A stretch of DNA of 13,682 nucleotides, taken from positions 1 to 13,682 of the forward strand of contig JBFXEO010000062.1 of NCBI GenBank assembly GCA_050180015.1, read 5' to 3'. This stretch comes from JBFXEO01 sp050180015. GTDB lineage: Bacteria > Bacteroidota > Bacteroidia > Bacteroidales > Tenuifilaceae. Below are positions 1 through 8,029 of the stretch, piece after piece (the first letter of the stretch is position 1; every line of letters starts with the position of its first letter). The notes under the pieces are model-generated. The model saw only the letters and a list, made by a program, of their open reading frames with translations, made no database searches and was not told where the DNA came from. Position numbers and translations under genes: made by a program.

Positions 1-278
1 TTCAGGCAGCCAAGCAAACCCCAGCATTGATACCGCTATGCCACACCCTAATGGTTACAAAGGTTGATGTTAAAGCAACTATAAACGAAACGGGAGTTGA
101 GGTCAACTGCTACGTTAAGTGTATCGGACAAACAGGCGTGGAAATGGAAGCGCTAACCGCCGTATCGGTTGCCCTGCTTACTGTTTACGATATGTGCAAA
201 GCGGTTGATAAAGGCATGGTAATAGGCGATATCATCCTATTGGAAAAAACTAAAAAAGAAGTAAAGAATAGCGGTTAG
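1..278 (+). CDS. moaC: Cyclic pyranopterin monophosphate synthase MoaC, 3' part only
   Basis: MoaC converts the GTP-derived 3',8-cyclo intermediate made by MoaA into cyclic pyranopterin monophosphate, the first stable intermediate of molybdenum cofactor synthesis in the cytoplasm. The gene enters the window already open: the reading frame runs from base 3, and the TTG at 27 is an internal Leu codon, not a start. About 91 C-terminal residues are visible. They hold three family signatures in order: IPLCH (active-site His), GVEMEALTAVS and YDMCKAVDKGMVIGD (conserved Asp and the catalytic C-terminal Lys). The usual CHP of the first motif reads CHT here. The end matches the usual MoaC C-terminus, so only the N-terminal part is missing. 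The next Moco gene follows 53 bases downstream on the same strand, which suggests an operon with moaA probably upstream. The family call is very secure. Confidence 0.97.
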   Translation, partial: QAAKQTPALIPLCHTLMVTKVDVKATINETGVEVNCYVKCIGQTGVEMEALTAVSVALLTVYDMCKAVDKGMVIGDIILLEKTKKEVKNSG

Positions 279-331
279 TACGGTTTTACTGACTTCTACT
301 GAATACACCTGACACTATAAACTAAATACCA

Positions 332-1267
332 GTGAACGCTAAAATTAAGGTTATATCGGTAAATATCTCCGAAAAAAAAGGAACTATTAAACACCAGGTT
401 GGCTCCATAGAGTTGAACTCATTCGGAGTAAAAGGCGATGCACACGCAGGGACATGGCATCGGCAGGTTAGTATGCTCGGTACCGAGAGCATCGATAAGT
501 TTACCCAGAGCAGCGGGCTCCCGGTTAAATACGGTGAATTTGCAGAAAATATCACCACGGAGGGAATGGAACTTTACAAAGCCCAGCCTGGCGATAGATT
601 TGTAGGTGATAATGTTGAGCTGGAAGTCACTCAGATTGGTAAATTGTGCCATGGCGATGGATGCGCAATATACCGTCAGGTAGGAAGTTGCGTTATGCCC
701 AAGGAGGGTATTTTTGTCCGTGTACTCAAATCTGGAAAGTTAAAACCAGGCGATGTGCTGGAATTTACTCCCAAGGTTTTCAAGGTTAAAATAATCACAT
801 TAAGCGACCGGGCCAGCAAGGGAGAGTATGAAGATAAAAGTGGCCCTGAAATTGAAAAATTAATTTCGGAATTCTTTGTCAATTCCAGCTGGCAATTTGC
901 TATTGATAAAGTAATTATAGCCGATGACACAAAGCTACTGAAGCAATACCTGCTTAGCGCCAGCATGGCCAGCTACGATATAATTTTTACAACCGGGGGA
1001 ACGGGAATTGGACCTCGCGACATCACCCCCGATGTGGTAAAACCACTGATAGATAAAGAAATACCCGGAATAATGGAGATGATCCGCCTAAAGTATGGCG
1101 CCGAAAATCCACATGCACTCCTAAGCCGTGGCATTGCCGGAACTATGGGAAAATCGTTTATCTATACGCTTCCCGGAAGCGTTAAAGCGGTTCGTGAGTA
1201 CATGGCTGAAATAGTAAAAACCCAGAAACACCTGTTTCTAATGCTTATGGGCATTGATAGCCATTAG
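332..1267 (+). CDS. MOSC domain-MogA/MoaB molybdenum cofactor fusion protein
   Basis: This 311-residue protein joins two Moco domains. Residues about 1-148 form a MOSC domain, with FGVKGDAHAG at 31-40, the GEFAENIT segment near 68-75, and the RQVGSC-MPKEGIF-RVL block whose Cys120 is the likely conserved MOSC cysteine. MOSC domains handle sulfur or bind Moco-type cofactors. Residues about 151-311 form a MogA/MoaB domain, with LSDRAS at 157-162, TTGGTGIGPRD at 220-230, SRGIAGT and LPGS near 280. MogA/MoaB adenylates molybdopterin before molybdate insertion. The start is GTG: an in-frame TAA at 323-325 lies nine bases upstream and the next in-frame Met is residue 49, inside the MOSC fold. It follows moaC by 53 bases, so co-transcription is likely. 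Fusions of this kind occur in Bacteroidota and other anaerobes. The domain calls are firm; how the MOSC half contributes is inference. Confidence 0.93.
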   Translation: MNAKIKVISVNISEKKGTIKHQVGSIELNSFGVKGDAHAGTWHRQVSMLGTESIDKFTQSSGLPVKYGEFAENITTEGMELYKAQPGDRFVGDNVELEVTQIGKLCHGDGCAIYRQVGSCVMPKEGIFVRVLKSGKLKPGDVLEFTPKVFKVKIITLSDRASKGEYEDKSGPEIEKLISEFFVNSSWQFAIDKVIIADDTKLLKQYLLSASMASYDIIFTTGGTGIGPRDITPDVVKPLIDKEIPGIMEMIRLKYGAENPHALLSRGIAGTMGKSFIYTLPGSVKAVREYMAEIVKTQKHLFLMLMGIDSH

Positions 1268-1282
1268 CCATATACTCAGAAC

Positions 1283-1324
1283 AATCAACAAAAGAGGAGC
1301 CTAAAGGCTCCTCTTTTGTTGATT
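1283..1324. terminator. Bidirectional intrinsic terminator between convergent genes
   Basis: A perfect 19-bp inverted repeat (1283-1301 with 1306-1324) encloses a four-base loop, TAAA. The core stem is AGAGGAGCC/GGCTCCTCT. A T-rich arm (TTTTGTT) follows the GC core on the + strand, and the mirror image follows it on the - strand. It sits between the stop of the MOSC-MogA gene and the stop of the convergent thioredoxin gene, so it can end transcription from both sides. Confidence 0.93.
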
Positions 1325-1342
1325 CCTGTAAACGTAGAAAAC

Positions 1343-1699
1343 CTACTCTACGCCTAAAACATCCTTGAACGCCTTTTTAAAGGTATCCTTTGGCAGCGCA
1401 CCCATGGCCATTTGGGGTTGGTCGTTCATTGGAATGAACAGCAGCGAGGGGATACTTCGGATACCGAATACTGAGGCCAGCTCCTGCTCCGCCTCGGTAT
1501 CCACCTTGTAAATATTCAGTTTCCCATCGTACTCCTTGGAAAGTTCTTCCAGCACTGGTGCAACCATTTTGCATGGGCCACACCAGTCGGCATAAAAATC
1601 GATAATGGCAGGCTTGTCGCCCTCAAATTTCCATTCGGTATTTTTTTCAAAGTCAAAAACCTTTGCTTTAAAGGTTTCTAAAGTTAGAAATTCAATCAT
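1343..1699 (-). CDS. trxA: Thioredoxin
   Basis: This is a 118-residue cytoplasmic thioredoxin that would reduce protein disulfides using electrons from thioredoxin reductase. The fold is complete. It has the FYADWCGPCK active site with redox Cys40 and Cys43, the buried Asp35 in IIDFYA, and cis-Pro84 in SIPSLL. The length is slightly above the classic 105-110 residues because of an N-terminal extension of about 15 residues. There is no signal peptide or membrane segment, so it is not a periplasmic TlpA-type protein. The residue after the cis-Pro is Ser where Thr is commoner, a mild variation. The gene is monocistronic. It shares a terminator with the convergent Moco operon, and a candidate -7 element lies about 50 bases upstream of its ATG. 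The family is certain; the symbol is given by similarity, since genomes of this group often carry several thioredoxins. Confidence 0.95.
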   Translation of the reverse strand: MIEFLTLETFKAKVFDFEKNTEWKFEGDKPAIIDFYADWCGPCKMVAPVLEELSKEYDGKLNIYKVDTEAEQELASVFGIRSIPSLLFIPMNDQPQMAMGALPKDTFKKAFKDVLGVE

Positions 1700-1750
1700 A
1701 ATGACAGCTATTTTTTTATTTATACATTAACTTATTTATATATTTTCATG

Positions 1751-1758
1751 CAAATATA
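1751..1758 (-). promoter_or_regulatory. Candidate -7 element of the thioredoxin promoter
   Basis: On the - strand this reads TATATTTG, a full match to the Bacteroidota housekeeping -7 consensus TAnnTTTG. It would give a 5' leader of roughly 45 bases before the thioredoxin ATG at 1699. A TTTG lies 15 bases further upstream, closer than the usual spacing of about 17-23, so the -33 element is uncertain. The rest of the 1700-1960 spacer shows no gene. Confidence 0.5.
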
Positions 1759-1960
1759 GCATCTTAACAAAAGCAAACGGTAAATGTTGAGTATAAAAAA
1801 TTGATATTTATCACACGTGGTTATCTTTTAGCTGATACTAAAGCGGGGCGGGCGAGCTAATAGCGTATGGAGCAGCTTCAGTATTATGACAAAAGTTTAA
1901 TAAGCATTACCTTTACAAAGTTTACAATCAATCATCTAATAATTTAAAGAATAGCAAACC

Positions 1961-3367
1961 TTGAAACAGCATTTAAACCTAAAAGTATTCAGTGTAGTAA
2001 AAAATGTAGCTGATATAGAGAATATTCAGGCATTCGTAATTGGTGGGTACGTACGGGACCTTTTTCTAAAACGAAAATCGAAGGATATAGATATTGTGGT
2101 AGTGGGAAGCGGTATTGATTTCGCAAAAAAAGTGGCCAAGTACCTCCAGGATGCGCAGGTTACCTACTTTAAAAATTTTGGCACTGCACAGCTGAAGCAT
2201 AACGATATTGAGGTTGAATTTGTTGGGGCCCGGAAGGAATCGTACAGGCTCGATTCACGAAAACCCATCGTTGAAAATGGAACTCTCCGGGATGATCAGC
2301 TGCGCAGGGATTTCACCATCAATGCTTTGGCATTAAGCCTAAATTCCAGCACCTTTGGAGAGCTAATGGACCCGTTCGATGGGCTAAAGGACATTAAAAA
2401 CGGGTTGATTCGAACACCCCTCGACCCGGATATCACCTTTTCCGATGACCCTTTAAGGATGATGAGGGCCATCAGGTTTGCCACGCAGCTAAACTTTAGC
2501 ATAGAACCCTTCACGCTGGCATCTATCGGCAGGATGAAAGGTAGAATTACCATTGTTTCAACCGAAAGAATAGTTGACGAGGTAACCAAAATAATGCTGT
2601 CGCCCAAACCATCAATTGGATTTTTGCTACTCGACCAAACGGGCCTGCTCGAAATAATACTGCCGGCCATTAGTAAGCTCAAAGGTGTTGAGGTTAGAAA
2701 TGGCGTAAGCCATAAGGATAACTTTTTGCACACACTACAGGTTTTAGACAACCTTGCACAGAACTCCAACGATCTATGGCTACGCTGGGCAGCCCTATTG
2801 CACGATATTGCAAAACCAAACACCAAAAAATTCATTCAGGGACAGGGGTGGACTTTTCATGGCCACGATTTTGTTGGTGCAAAAATGATCCCCGAAATAT
2901 TCCGAAAGCTTAAGCTGCCTTTAAATGAAAAGATGAGGTATGTGCAAAAAATTGTTCTACTTCACCTTCGCCCAATTGTCCTTTCGCAGGATGAGGTTAC
3001 CGACTCGGCTGTGCGAAGGTTACTTTTTGATGCTGGCGACGATGTTGATAATTTAATGACTCTCTGTGAGGCAGATATAACCTCCAGAAACGACAACACC
3101 GTTCGAAAGTATTTGGCCAACTTCAAGGTAGTCCGGCAAAAACTGAAAGAGATAGAAGAAAAAGATGCCATCCGGAACTTTCAGCCCCCGGTAACCGGTG
3201 AGCTAATTATGGAAACCTTTGGACTAAAGCCCTGCAAGGAGGTTGGAATACTTAAAACAACTATAAAAGATGCCATCCTGGATGGGGTTATTGGCAATAA
3301 CTTTCAGGAAGCATACAACCTGATGCTAAAGAAGGCACACGACATGGGGTTAAAAAAATTAAAATGA
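1961..3367 (+). CDS. cca: CCA-adding tRNA nucleotidyltransferase / poly(A) polymerase family with HD domain
   Basis: This class II nucleotidyltransferase, 468 residues long, would add or repair the 3' CCA of tRNAs. The N-terminal catalytic head carries GGYVRD (28-33), the metal-binding DID at 42-44 with a third acidic residue near Glu86, RRDFTINALA (115-124), the DPLRMMRAIRFA helix (163-174) and ERIVDE (202-207). A C-terminal HD phosphohydrolase-type domain follows, with His251/His257, HD at 281-282 and ADITSRN near 371. The start is TTG: a TAG at 1952-1954 lies in frame just upstream and no other start codon precedes the catalytic motifs. Both tRNAs in this window lack an encoded CCA, so such an enzyme is needed. 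The gene stands alone between a divergent thioredoxin and a convergent ankyrin gene. Some members of this family only add A or CC, and the sequence by eye does not exclude that. Confidence 0.95.
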   Translation: MKQHLNLKVFSVVKNVADIENIQAFVIGGYVRDLFLKRKSKDIDIVVVGSGIDFAKKVAKYLQDAQVTYFKNFGTAQLKHNDIEVEFVGARKESYRLDSRKPIVENGTLRDDQLRRDFTINALALSLNSSTFGELMDPFDGLKDIKNGLIRTPLDPDITFSDDPLRMMRAIRFATQLNFSIEPFTLASIGRMKGRITIVSTERIVDEVTKIMLSPKPSIGFLLLDQTGLLEIILPAISKLKGVEVRNGVSHKDNFLHTLQVLDNLAQNSNDLWLRWAALLHDIAKPNTKKFIQGQGWTFHGHDFVGAKMIPEIFRKLKLPLNEKMRYVQKIVLLHLRPIVLSQDEVTDSAVRRLLFDAGDDVDNLMTLCEADITSRNDNTVRKYLANFKVVRQKLKEIEEKDAIRNFQPPVTGELIMETFGLKPCKEVGILKTTIKDAILDGVIGNNFQEAYNLMLKKAHDMGLKKLK

Positions 3368-3411
3368 TAAAATCCTATACCGCTGAATAATTCTTGCTGA
3401 TCATAAAATGT

Positions 3412-3443
3412 GTAATCAGTAAACATGGTTGATTACTGTTTTT
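3412..3443 (+). terminator. Possible weak terminator of cca
   Basis: GTAATCA (3412-3418) pairs with TGATTAC (3430-3436) around an 11-base loop and is followed by TGTTTTT. The stem is short and AT-rich, and it overlaps the 3' end of the convergent ankyrin gene, whose stop is at 3416-3418. The call is tentative. Confidence 0.35.
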
Positions 3444-4822
3444 ACAAGTTTAGGATGACCTACGGGGATATAAAAGTCCAACCGGACACCAACCCTATGC
3501 GGGGAAACATTTGGAGTTCTCAGCCACGTAAACTCCCACCCGGCAGTTAGCCTAGTTTTAGATCCACCATAGGATAATCCTATATTTAGCCCTGGGTATA
3601 ATCCTGTTTTTGAACCTGTTGGCGTATCGCCGTTATAATCACGGAACACTAAATCAATATTTGCTCCAAAGTAAAAATTCACCGATTTCCCTGAACTGAA
3701 CGGTAAAATATTCATCGATTTGTTCGCCTTTAACTCCACAATTTGCCTATCTTCTTTGTATTTAAAGGCCGTTGATTCCTGATATTTAAAAGTAGAAACA
3801 GGCCAAGGCCTATACCAGTAGCCCAGCGAAACCGTAATTTTAGAAATCATCTCCTTTACCCCAACGCTACCGCCCCACATAAATTCGTGGCTACCAAATA
3901 GTATTCCAGGGCTCACAATAACATTCCCCAACGAAAACTTAAGTGTTGTTTTGAGCCCGGCAGAATCTAGCTGCGAAACCATATCCCTATATTCCGTCTC
4001 TGCAGCAAGCTGATAGTAACTTTTTGACAATTTCTGCTCTGCGGCCCCGTTATCCAGTAAAAAGTCTATCATTTCCCGGGAATCACTATTAATGGCAAGA
4101 GCCAGTGCATTGGCTCCAAACGTATCCTTCAAAAACACATCGGCATTATATTCCAGCAATTGATGCGCAAGTAAGGTATCGTTAAACTGAGCCGCTACCA
4201 TAAGAGGTGAAACTCCCCGCTTACTACATAGGCTAGGGTTAGCACCCTGCTCCAGGAGCAAACGGGTAGAAAGGCTTGTTCCACTATACACAGAGAGCAT
4301 TAACGGAGTATAGCCATAGACATCGCTTACGTCAACCTTTGCTCCATAGTAAAGCAAAAGATCGGTTAAATAGGGATATCCAAGCCAAACGGTATAGTGT
4401 AACGGTGTAAGTCCAAAATTGTTGGACAGATTCACATTGGCCCCATTGATCATCAACAATTCTGCTATACTATCGTTTCCAGCCCTCGCAACAGCATGAA
4501 GTGCGGTATTCCCATCAAAAGGTATCTTGTTGGGATCGGCACCATTATCAAGTAGTAAACTTGCAATGGAGTAGTACCCATTCTGCGAGGCATACATTAA
4601 GGGAGTAACACCTTCGGCGGTGGTTGTATTTGGATCAGCACCATGATTTAGGAGCAATTTAACGGTATTTATATCCCCGGAATCGCAGTATGCAATAAGC
4701 ATGTAATTGATTTCCTGTTTAATAGATGTCGAATCTATTACCGCCGATTCTTCCTGTGATTGTAATGGATTAAAGGGAGAGGCTATCATTAAAAACAAAA
4801 CAGCTATTCCAGTACGTTTCAT
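3416..4822 (-). CDS. Secreted ankyrin-repeat protein with beta-rich, outer-membrane-barrel-like C-terminal domain
   Basis: The 468-residue product begins MKRTGIAVLFLMIASPF, a signal peptide with no lipobox cysteine, probably cleaved near residue 21-23. Residues about 38-265 are ankyrin repeats in exact 33-residue register: the G-x-T/S/N-P/A-L starts fall at 71, 104, 137, 170, 203 and 236, with a partial repeat before and a degenerate one after (266-292). Residues about 293-453 change character to alternating hydrophobic and aromatic strands with Gly-rich turns (VSLGYWYRP, FYFGANIDL, GLNIGLSYGG, RVGVRLDFYI), which resembles a small outer-membrane beta-barrel. By inference the repeats would lie in the periplasm as a binding surface. 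An open frame continues upstream to 5062, but the ATG at 4822 is chosen because it begins the signal peptide, lies downstream of the ppdK terminator and follows a -7 motif by about 45 bases. The partner is unknown. Confidence 0.85.
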   Translation of the reverse strand: MKRTGIAVLFLMIASPFNPLQSQEESAVIDSTSIKQEINYMLIAYCDSGDINTVKLLLNHGADPNTTTAEGVTPLMYASQNGYYSIASLLLDNGADPNKIPFDGNTALHAVARAGNDSIAELLMINGANVNLSNNFGLTPLHYTVWLGYPYLTDLLLYYGAKVDVSDVYGYTPLMLSVYSGTSLSTRLLLEQGANPSLCSKRGVSPLMVAAQFNDTLLAHQLLEYNADVFLKDTFGANALALAINSDSREMIDFLLDNGAAEQKLSKSYYQLAAETEYRDMVSQLDSAGLKTTLKFSLGNVIVSPGILFGSHEFMWGGSVGVKEMISKITVSLGYWYRPWPVSTFKYQESTAFKYKEDRQIVELKANKSMNILPFSSGKSVNFYFGANIDLVFRDYNGDTPTGSKTGLYPGLNIGLSYGGSKTRLTAGWEFTWLRTPNVSPHRVGVRLDFYIPVGHPKLVKTVINHVY

Positions 4823-4870
4823 AATGAATATGATATTCCATTCAAAATAATAAAAAATAATCAGAATTAT

Positions 4871-4878
4871 CAAACCTA
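4871..4878 (-). promoter_or_regulatory. Candidate -7 element of the ankyrin gene promoter
   Basis: On the - strand this reads TAGGTTTG, a match to TAnnTTTG. It lies between the ppdK terminator and the ATG at 4822 and implies a leader of about 42 bases. A TTG occurs 15 bases upstream, closer than usual, so only the -7 element is claimed. Confidence 0.5.
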
Positions 4879-4935
4879 CTGTAAAACAAAAAGCAAGATG
4901 ATCTATTAACAACAAGTATTCAGAAACTATAAACA

Positions 4936-4963
4936 AAAACGCCTTCTGAATAGAAGGCGTTTT
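4936..4963 (-). terminator. Intrinsic terminator of ppdK
   Basis: A perfect 12-bp inverted repeat (4936-4947 with 4952-4963; core CGCCTTCT/AGAAGGCG) has a four-base loop and runs on the - strand into a T-rich tract (TTTTTGTTT). It lies 23 bases after the ppdK stop codon and separates ppdK from the ankyrin gene on the same strand. Confidence 0.9.
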
Positions 4964-4985
4964 AGAACAAATGCTACTGTAAAAA

Positions 4986-7712
4986 TTATTTGCCATGCCT
5001 AATGCTAGCCTGTGCAGCAGCCAATCGGGCAATTGGTACGCGGAAAGGAGAACAGCTAACATAGGTTAAACCAGATTTGAAGCAGAACTCAACCGAAGCA
5101 GGATCGCCACCCTGCTCTCCACAAATTCCAACCTTCAAATCGCCACGTGTAGCGCGTCCTTTAGCCACAGCCATCTCTATTAGCTGTCCTACCCCGTTCT
5201 GGTCGATAGTCTGGAATGGGTCGGCGGCAAGCATCTTTTTATCCAAGTAGTCGTTCATAAAACCACCAATATCATCGCGGCTGAAACCAAATGTCATCTG
5301 GGTTAAATCGTTGGTACCGAATGAGAAGAACTCAGCGGTCTTAGCCATACGATCGGCCAGTAAGCAGGCGCGAGGAATTTCGATCATAGTGCCATACTTG
5401 TACGTAATCTCCTTAACTCCAAATTTAGCGCAAACTTCAGCGTAAACACGGTCAACAATCTTCTTGGTAAAATCTAGCTCAGATACATCGCAGGTAACAG
5501 GAACCATGATTTCAGGAACCGGAGTGCGTCCTTCCTGGATTAACTCAACGGTCGATTCAAAGATAGCACGAACCTGCATCTCAGAAACCTCCGGGTAAGT
5601 TACGCCTAGACGAACTCCACGGTGACCCATCATTGGGTTTGATTCATGTAAGCCTTCTCCACGTTTGGCTACTGCCTCGGGAGTAATACCAAGTGCTTTT
5701 GCTAGTTCTGCCTGCTTTTCTGGGCTTTGTGGAACAAATTCATGTAATGGCGGGTCAAGAAGGCGGAAGGTAACTGGCAACGTATCCATCGCAAGTAATG
5801 TAGCCTTAATATCTTTCTTAACATATACGAAAAGTTCGTCAAGGGCAACACGACGCTCTTGTTCTGTAGCGCTAAGGATCATCTTACGAAGCAAGAATAA
5901 AGGTTGCTCAGAGTTCTTTCCATAGAACATGTGCTCGGTACGGAAAAGGCCAATACCTTCTGCACCGAATTCACGGGCAATCTTGGCATCGGCGGGTGTA
6001 TCGGCATTGGTACGAACACCCATTTTACGATACTTATCCACTAATTTCATGAACTCTTGGAAACGGGGGTTTTCTGATGCGTCCATTAGGCTTAAAGCTC
6101 CTGTATAAGCATATCCCTTTGTTCCATTTAGAGTTAAAACATCACCTTCTTTTATAACGATATTCGTTCCAGTAACCTTAGCGGTTTTTCCGGCAACATC
6201 AACATGCAGTGCACCAGCACCAACAATACAGCATTTACCCCAGCCACGGGCAACAAGGGCAGCATGAGAAGTCATACCACCACGAGCGGTAAGGATACCC
6301 TCTGCGGCACGCATACCCTCAACATCTTCCGGGTTAGTTTCCTCACGAACAAGGATAACCTTTTCGCCTTTACGATTCCAAGCAACAGCATCTTCTGCAG
6401 TAAAAACAACTTTACCAACAGAGGCACCGGGACCAGCAGGTAAACCTTTTACAATAGGATTAACCTTCTTCTCTTCCTCTGGATTGCAAATTGGGTGAAG
6501 CAACTCATCAAGTTGAGTTGGATCAACGCGAAGCACAGCGGTCTTCTCATCAATTAATCCTTCGTGAAACATTTCCATAGCCATATTCAATGCAGCAGTT
6601 CCAGTGCGTTTACCCACGCGGCATTGTAGCATATATAGTACGCCTTCCTGAATGGTAAACTCTATATCAAGCATATCCTTAAAGGATTTTTCGAGGATAT
6701 TGCGAATGTTATCTAGCTCCTTATAGGTGCCCGACATTGCCTCCTGCATGCTATGCAGGTGCTTATTTTGCTCGTTCTTTGTGTCATCGTTAAGTGGGTT
6801 TGGCGTACGAATACCGGCAACAACATCCTCACCCTGAGCATTAACCAGCCATTCGCCGTAGAAAAGGTTTTCACCGGTAGCGGGGTTACGGGTAAATGCA
6901 ACACCAGTTGCTGACGAATCACCCATGTTACCGAATACCATGGACTGAACGTTAACTGCAGTTCCCCAGTTATCGGGAATGCCTTCTATACGGCGGTACG
7001 AAACGGCTTTTTTACCATTCCAACTCTTGAACACAGCCTTAATGCCTCCAACCAACTGCTCCTTTGCGTCGTCTGGGAATTCCTTGCCAAGCGAGGCTTT
7101 AACCCTTTTCTTGAATTCCTCGGCCAATGTTTTCAGATCATCCGCAGAAAGATCGGTATCTGACTTATGACCCTTACTATGCTTGAATGCGTCAAGCATA
7201 TCATCGAGCTGCTTACGAATTCCTTTCCCATCAATAGGCTCTAGACCTTCGGCCTTTTCCATGACCACGTCGGCATACATCATTATTAACCGGCGGTATG
7301 AATCCCAAACGAAACGGGGGTTGCCAGTTTTTTTCAAAAGACCGGGGATTGTGGCTGTGCTTAAGCCAATATTCAACACAGTATCCATCATGCCGGGCAT
7401 TGAGCTGCGGGCACCCGAGCGACAACTAACAAGAAGGGGATTTTCCGGATCGCCGTACTTCATTCCCATAATTTTTTCGGTTTCCCTCATGGCATCCCAA
7501 ACCTGATCCATCAAATCAGCAGGAAGCTCATTATTGTTGGCATAGTAATCGTTGCAGGTTTCGGTAGTAATTGTAAACCCTGCAGGAACGGGTAGTCCCA
7601 ACAGGCACATCTCGGCCAAATTGGCTCCTTTTCCACCAAGCAGATTCTTCATGTCTGCTTTTCCTTCGGCAGTCTTATTGCCAAAAGTGTAAACACGTTT
7701 TACCTTAGACAT
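4986..7712 (-). CDS. ppdK: Pyruvate, phosphate dikinase
   Basis: PPDK interconverts pyruvate, ATP and phosphate with phosphoenolpyruvate, AMP and pyrophosphate. In anaerobes it serves PPi-linked glycolysis or gluconeogenesis at the PEP-pyruvate node. The 908-residue protein is complete, about 34 residues longer than the Clostridium symbiosum enzyme. In order it shows the N-terminal ATP-grasp domain starting YTFGNK with NLLGGKGANLAEM near 23-35 and SCRSGARSSMPGMMDTVLN near 95; the phosphohistidine domain GGMTSHAALVARG with catalytic His483 and, two residues before it, Thr481, the residue phosphorylated by PPDK regulatory proteins where these exist; and the C-terminal PEP/pyruvate barrel with GLFRTEHMF, SFGTNDLTQMTFGFSRDD and GICGEQGGDP with catalytic Cys864. 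The last motif has Gln where His is common. The gene is monocistronic with its own terminator, and no PPDK regulatory protein gene lies in the window. Confidence 0.98.
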   Translation of the reverse strand: MSKVKRVYTFGNKTAEGKADMKNLLGGKGANLAEMCLLGLPVPAGFTITTETCNDYYANNNELPADLMDQVWDAMRETEKIMGMKYGDPENPLLVSCRSGARSSMPGMMDTVLNIGLSTATIPGLLKKTGNPRFVWDSYRRLIMMYADVVMEKAEGLEPIDGKGIRKQLDDMLDAFKHSKGHKSDTDLSADDLKTLAEEFKKRVKASLGKEFPDDAKEQLVGGIKAVFKSWNGKKAVSYRRIEGIPDNWGTAVNVQSMVFGNMGDSSATGVAFTRNPATGENLFYGEWLVNAQGEDVVAGIRTPNPLNDDTKNEQNKHLHSMQEAMSGTYKELDNIRNILEKSFKDMLDIEFTIQEGVLYMLQCRVGKRTGTAALNMAMEMFHEGLIDEKTAVLRVDPTQLDELLHPICNPEEEKKVNPIVKGLPAGPGASVGKVVFTAEDAVAWNRKGEKVILVREETNPEDVEGMRAAEGILTARGGMTSHAALVARGWGKCCIVGAGALHVDVAGKTAKVTGTNIVIKEGDVLTLNGTKGYAYTGALSLMDASENPRFQEFMKLVDKYRKMGVRTNADTPADAKIAREFGAEGIGLFRTEHMFYGKNSEQPLFLLRKMILSATEQERRVALDELFVYVKKDIKATLLAMDTLPVTFRLLDPPLHEFVPQSPEKQAELAKALGITPEAVAKRGEGLHESNPMMGHRGVRLGVTYPEVSEMQVRAIFESTVELIQEGRTPVPEIMVPVTCDVSELDFTKKIVDRVYAEVCAKFGVKEITYKYGTMIEIPRACLLADRMAKTAEFFSFGTNDLTQMTFGFSRDDIGGFMNDYLDKKMLAADPFQTIDQNGVGQLIEMAVAKGRATRGDLKVGICGEQGGDPASVEFCFKSGLTYVSCSPFRVPIARLAAAQASIRHGK

Positions 7713-8029
7713 TTATCTAACAGATTTAAAATTAAACTATTGATTATGTGAATTTAACTACTAAAAAACTTTATCTGAGTTTACAAAAATATTAAAAAAA
7801 TTGGAATAGCCCTTCTCCAAAATAATTGACTTGCCTAAAACACATGCAAACGATTGAGGTCTTCCGGGCATCATGCAGGCAGAAGTTTTTTTTGGACAAT
7901 CCATTCAAAAAAATAAAATTTGAGGGATTTACCATTTCATTCTAAAACAATAAATGCTATTTTGTGAACTTTTCAACTAAACTTTTTGAAAAATAAAAAG
8001 TCTTAGCATTCAAGTAAAATTTTAACGAT
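7713..8029. other. Divergent intergenic region, ppdK / DPP-IV
   Basis: This 317-base AT-rich spacer separates two divergent genes and must hold both promoters. The ppdK -7 candidate is at 7784-7791. I found no TAnnTTTG match properly placed for the DPP-IV gene. A 33-codon open frame (7844-7945, +) has no recognisable features. I see no palindrome, RNA gene or other clear element. Confidence 0.6.
7784..7791 (-). promoter_or_regulatory. Candidate -7 element of the ppdK promoter
   Basis: On the - strand this reads TATTTTTG, a match to TAnnTTTG, about 72 bases upstream of the ppdK ATG. The tract is AT-rich, so a chance match is possible, and no well-spaced -33 TTTG was found. Confidence 0.4.

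Noticed and set aside
1908..1915. TACCTTTA as a -7 element for cca
   Set aside because: It differs from TAnnTTTG at the most conserved G and no TTTG lies at the -33 distance. It is plausible but not strong enough to list.
2296..2835. A 179-codon open frame on the - strand within cca
   Set aside because: It is antisense to the conserved catalytic and HD motifs of cca, has Ser/Leu-rich composition typical of a shadow frame and no known motif.
4823..5062. Open frame extending the ankyrin gene upstream by 80 codons into the 3' end of ppdK
   Set aside because: The extension crosses the ppdK terminator and overlaps ppdK coding sequence in another frame. The internal ATG at 4822 starts a clear signal peptide and follows its own -7 motif.
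7183..7506. A 107-codon + strand open frame
   Set aside because: It is antisense to the N-terminal domain of ppdK and has no family features.
7844..7945. A 33-codon open frame in the ppdK/DPP-IV spacer
   Set aside because: There is no recognisable motif, hydrophobic segment or promoter support, and a frame of this length is expected by chance.
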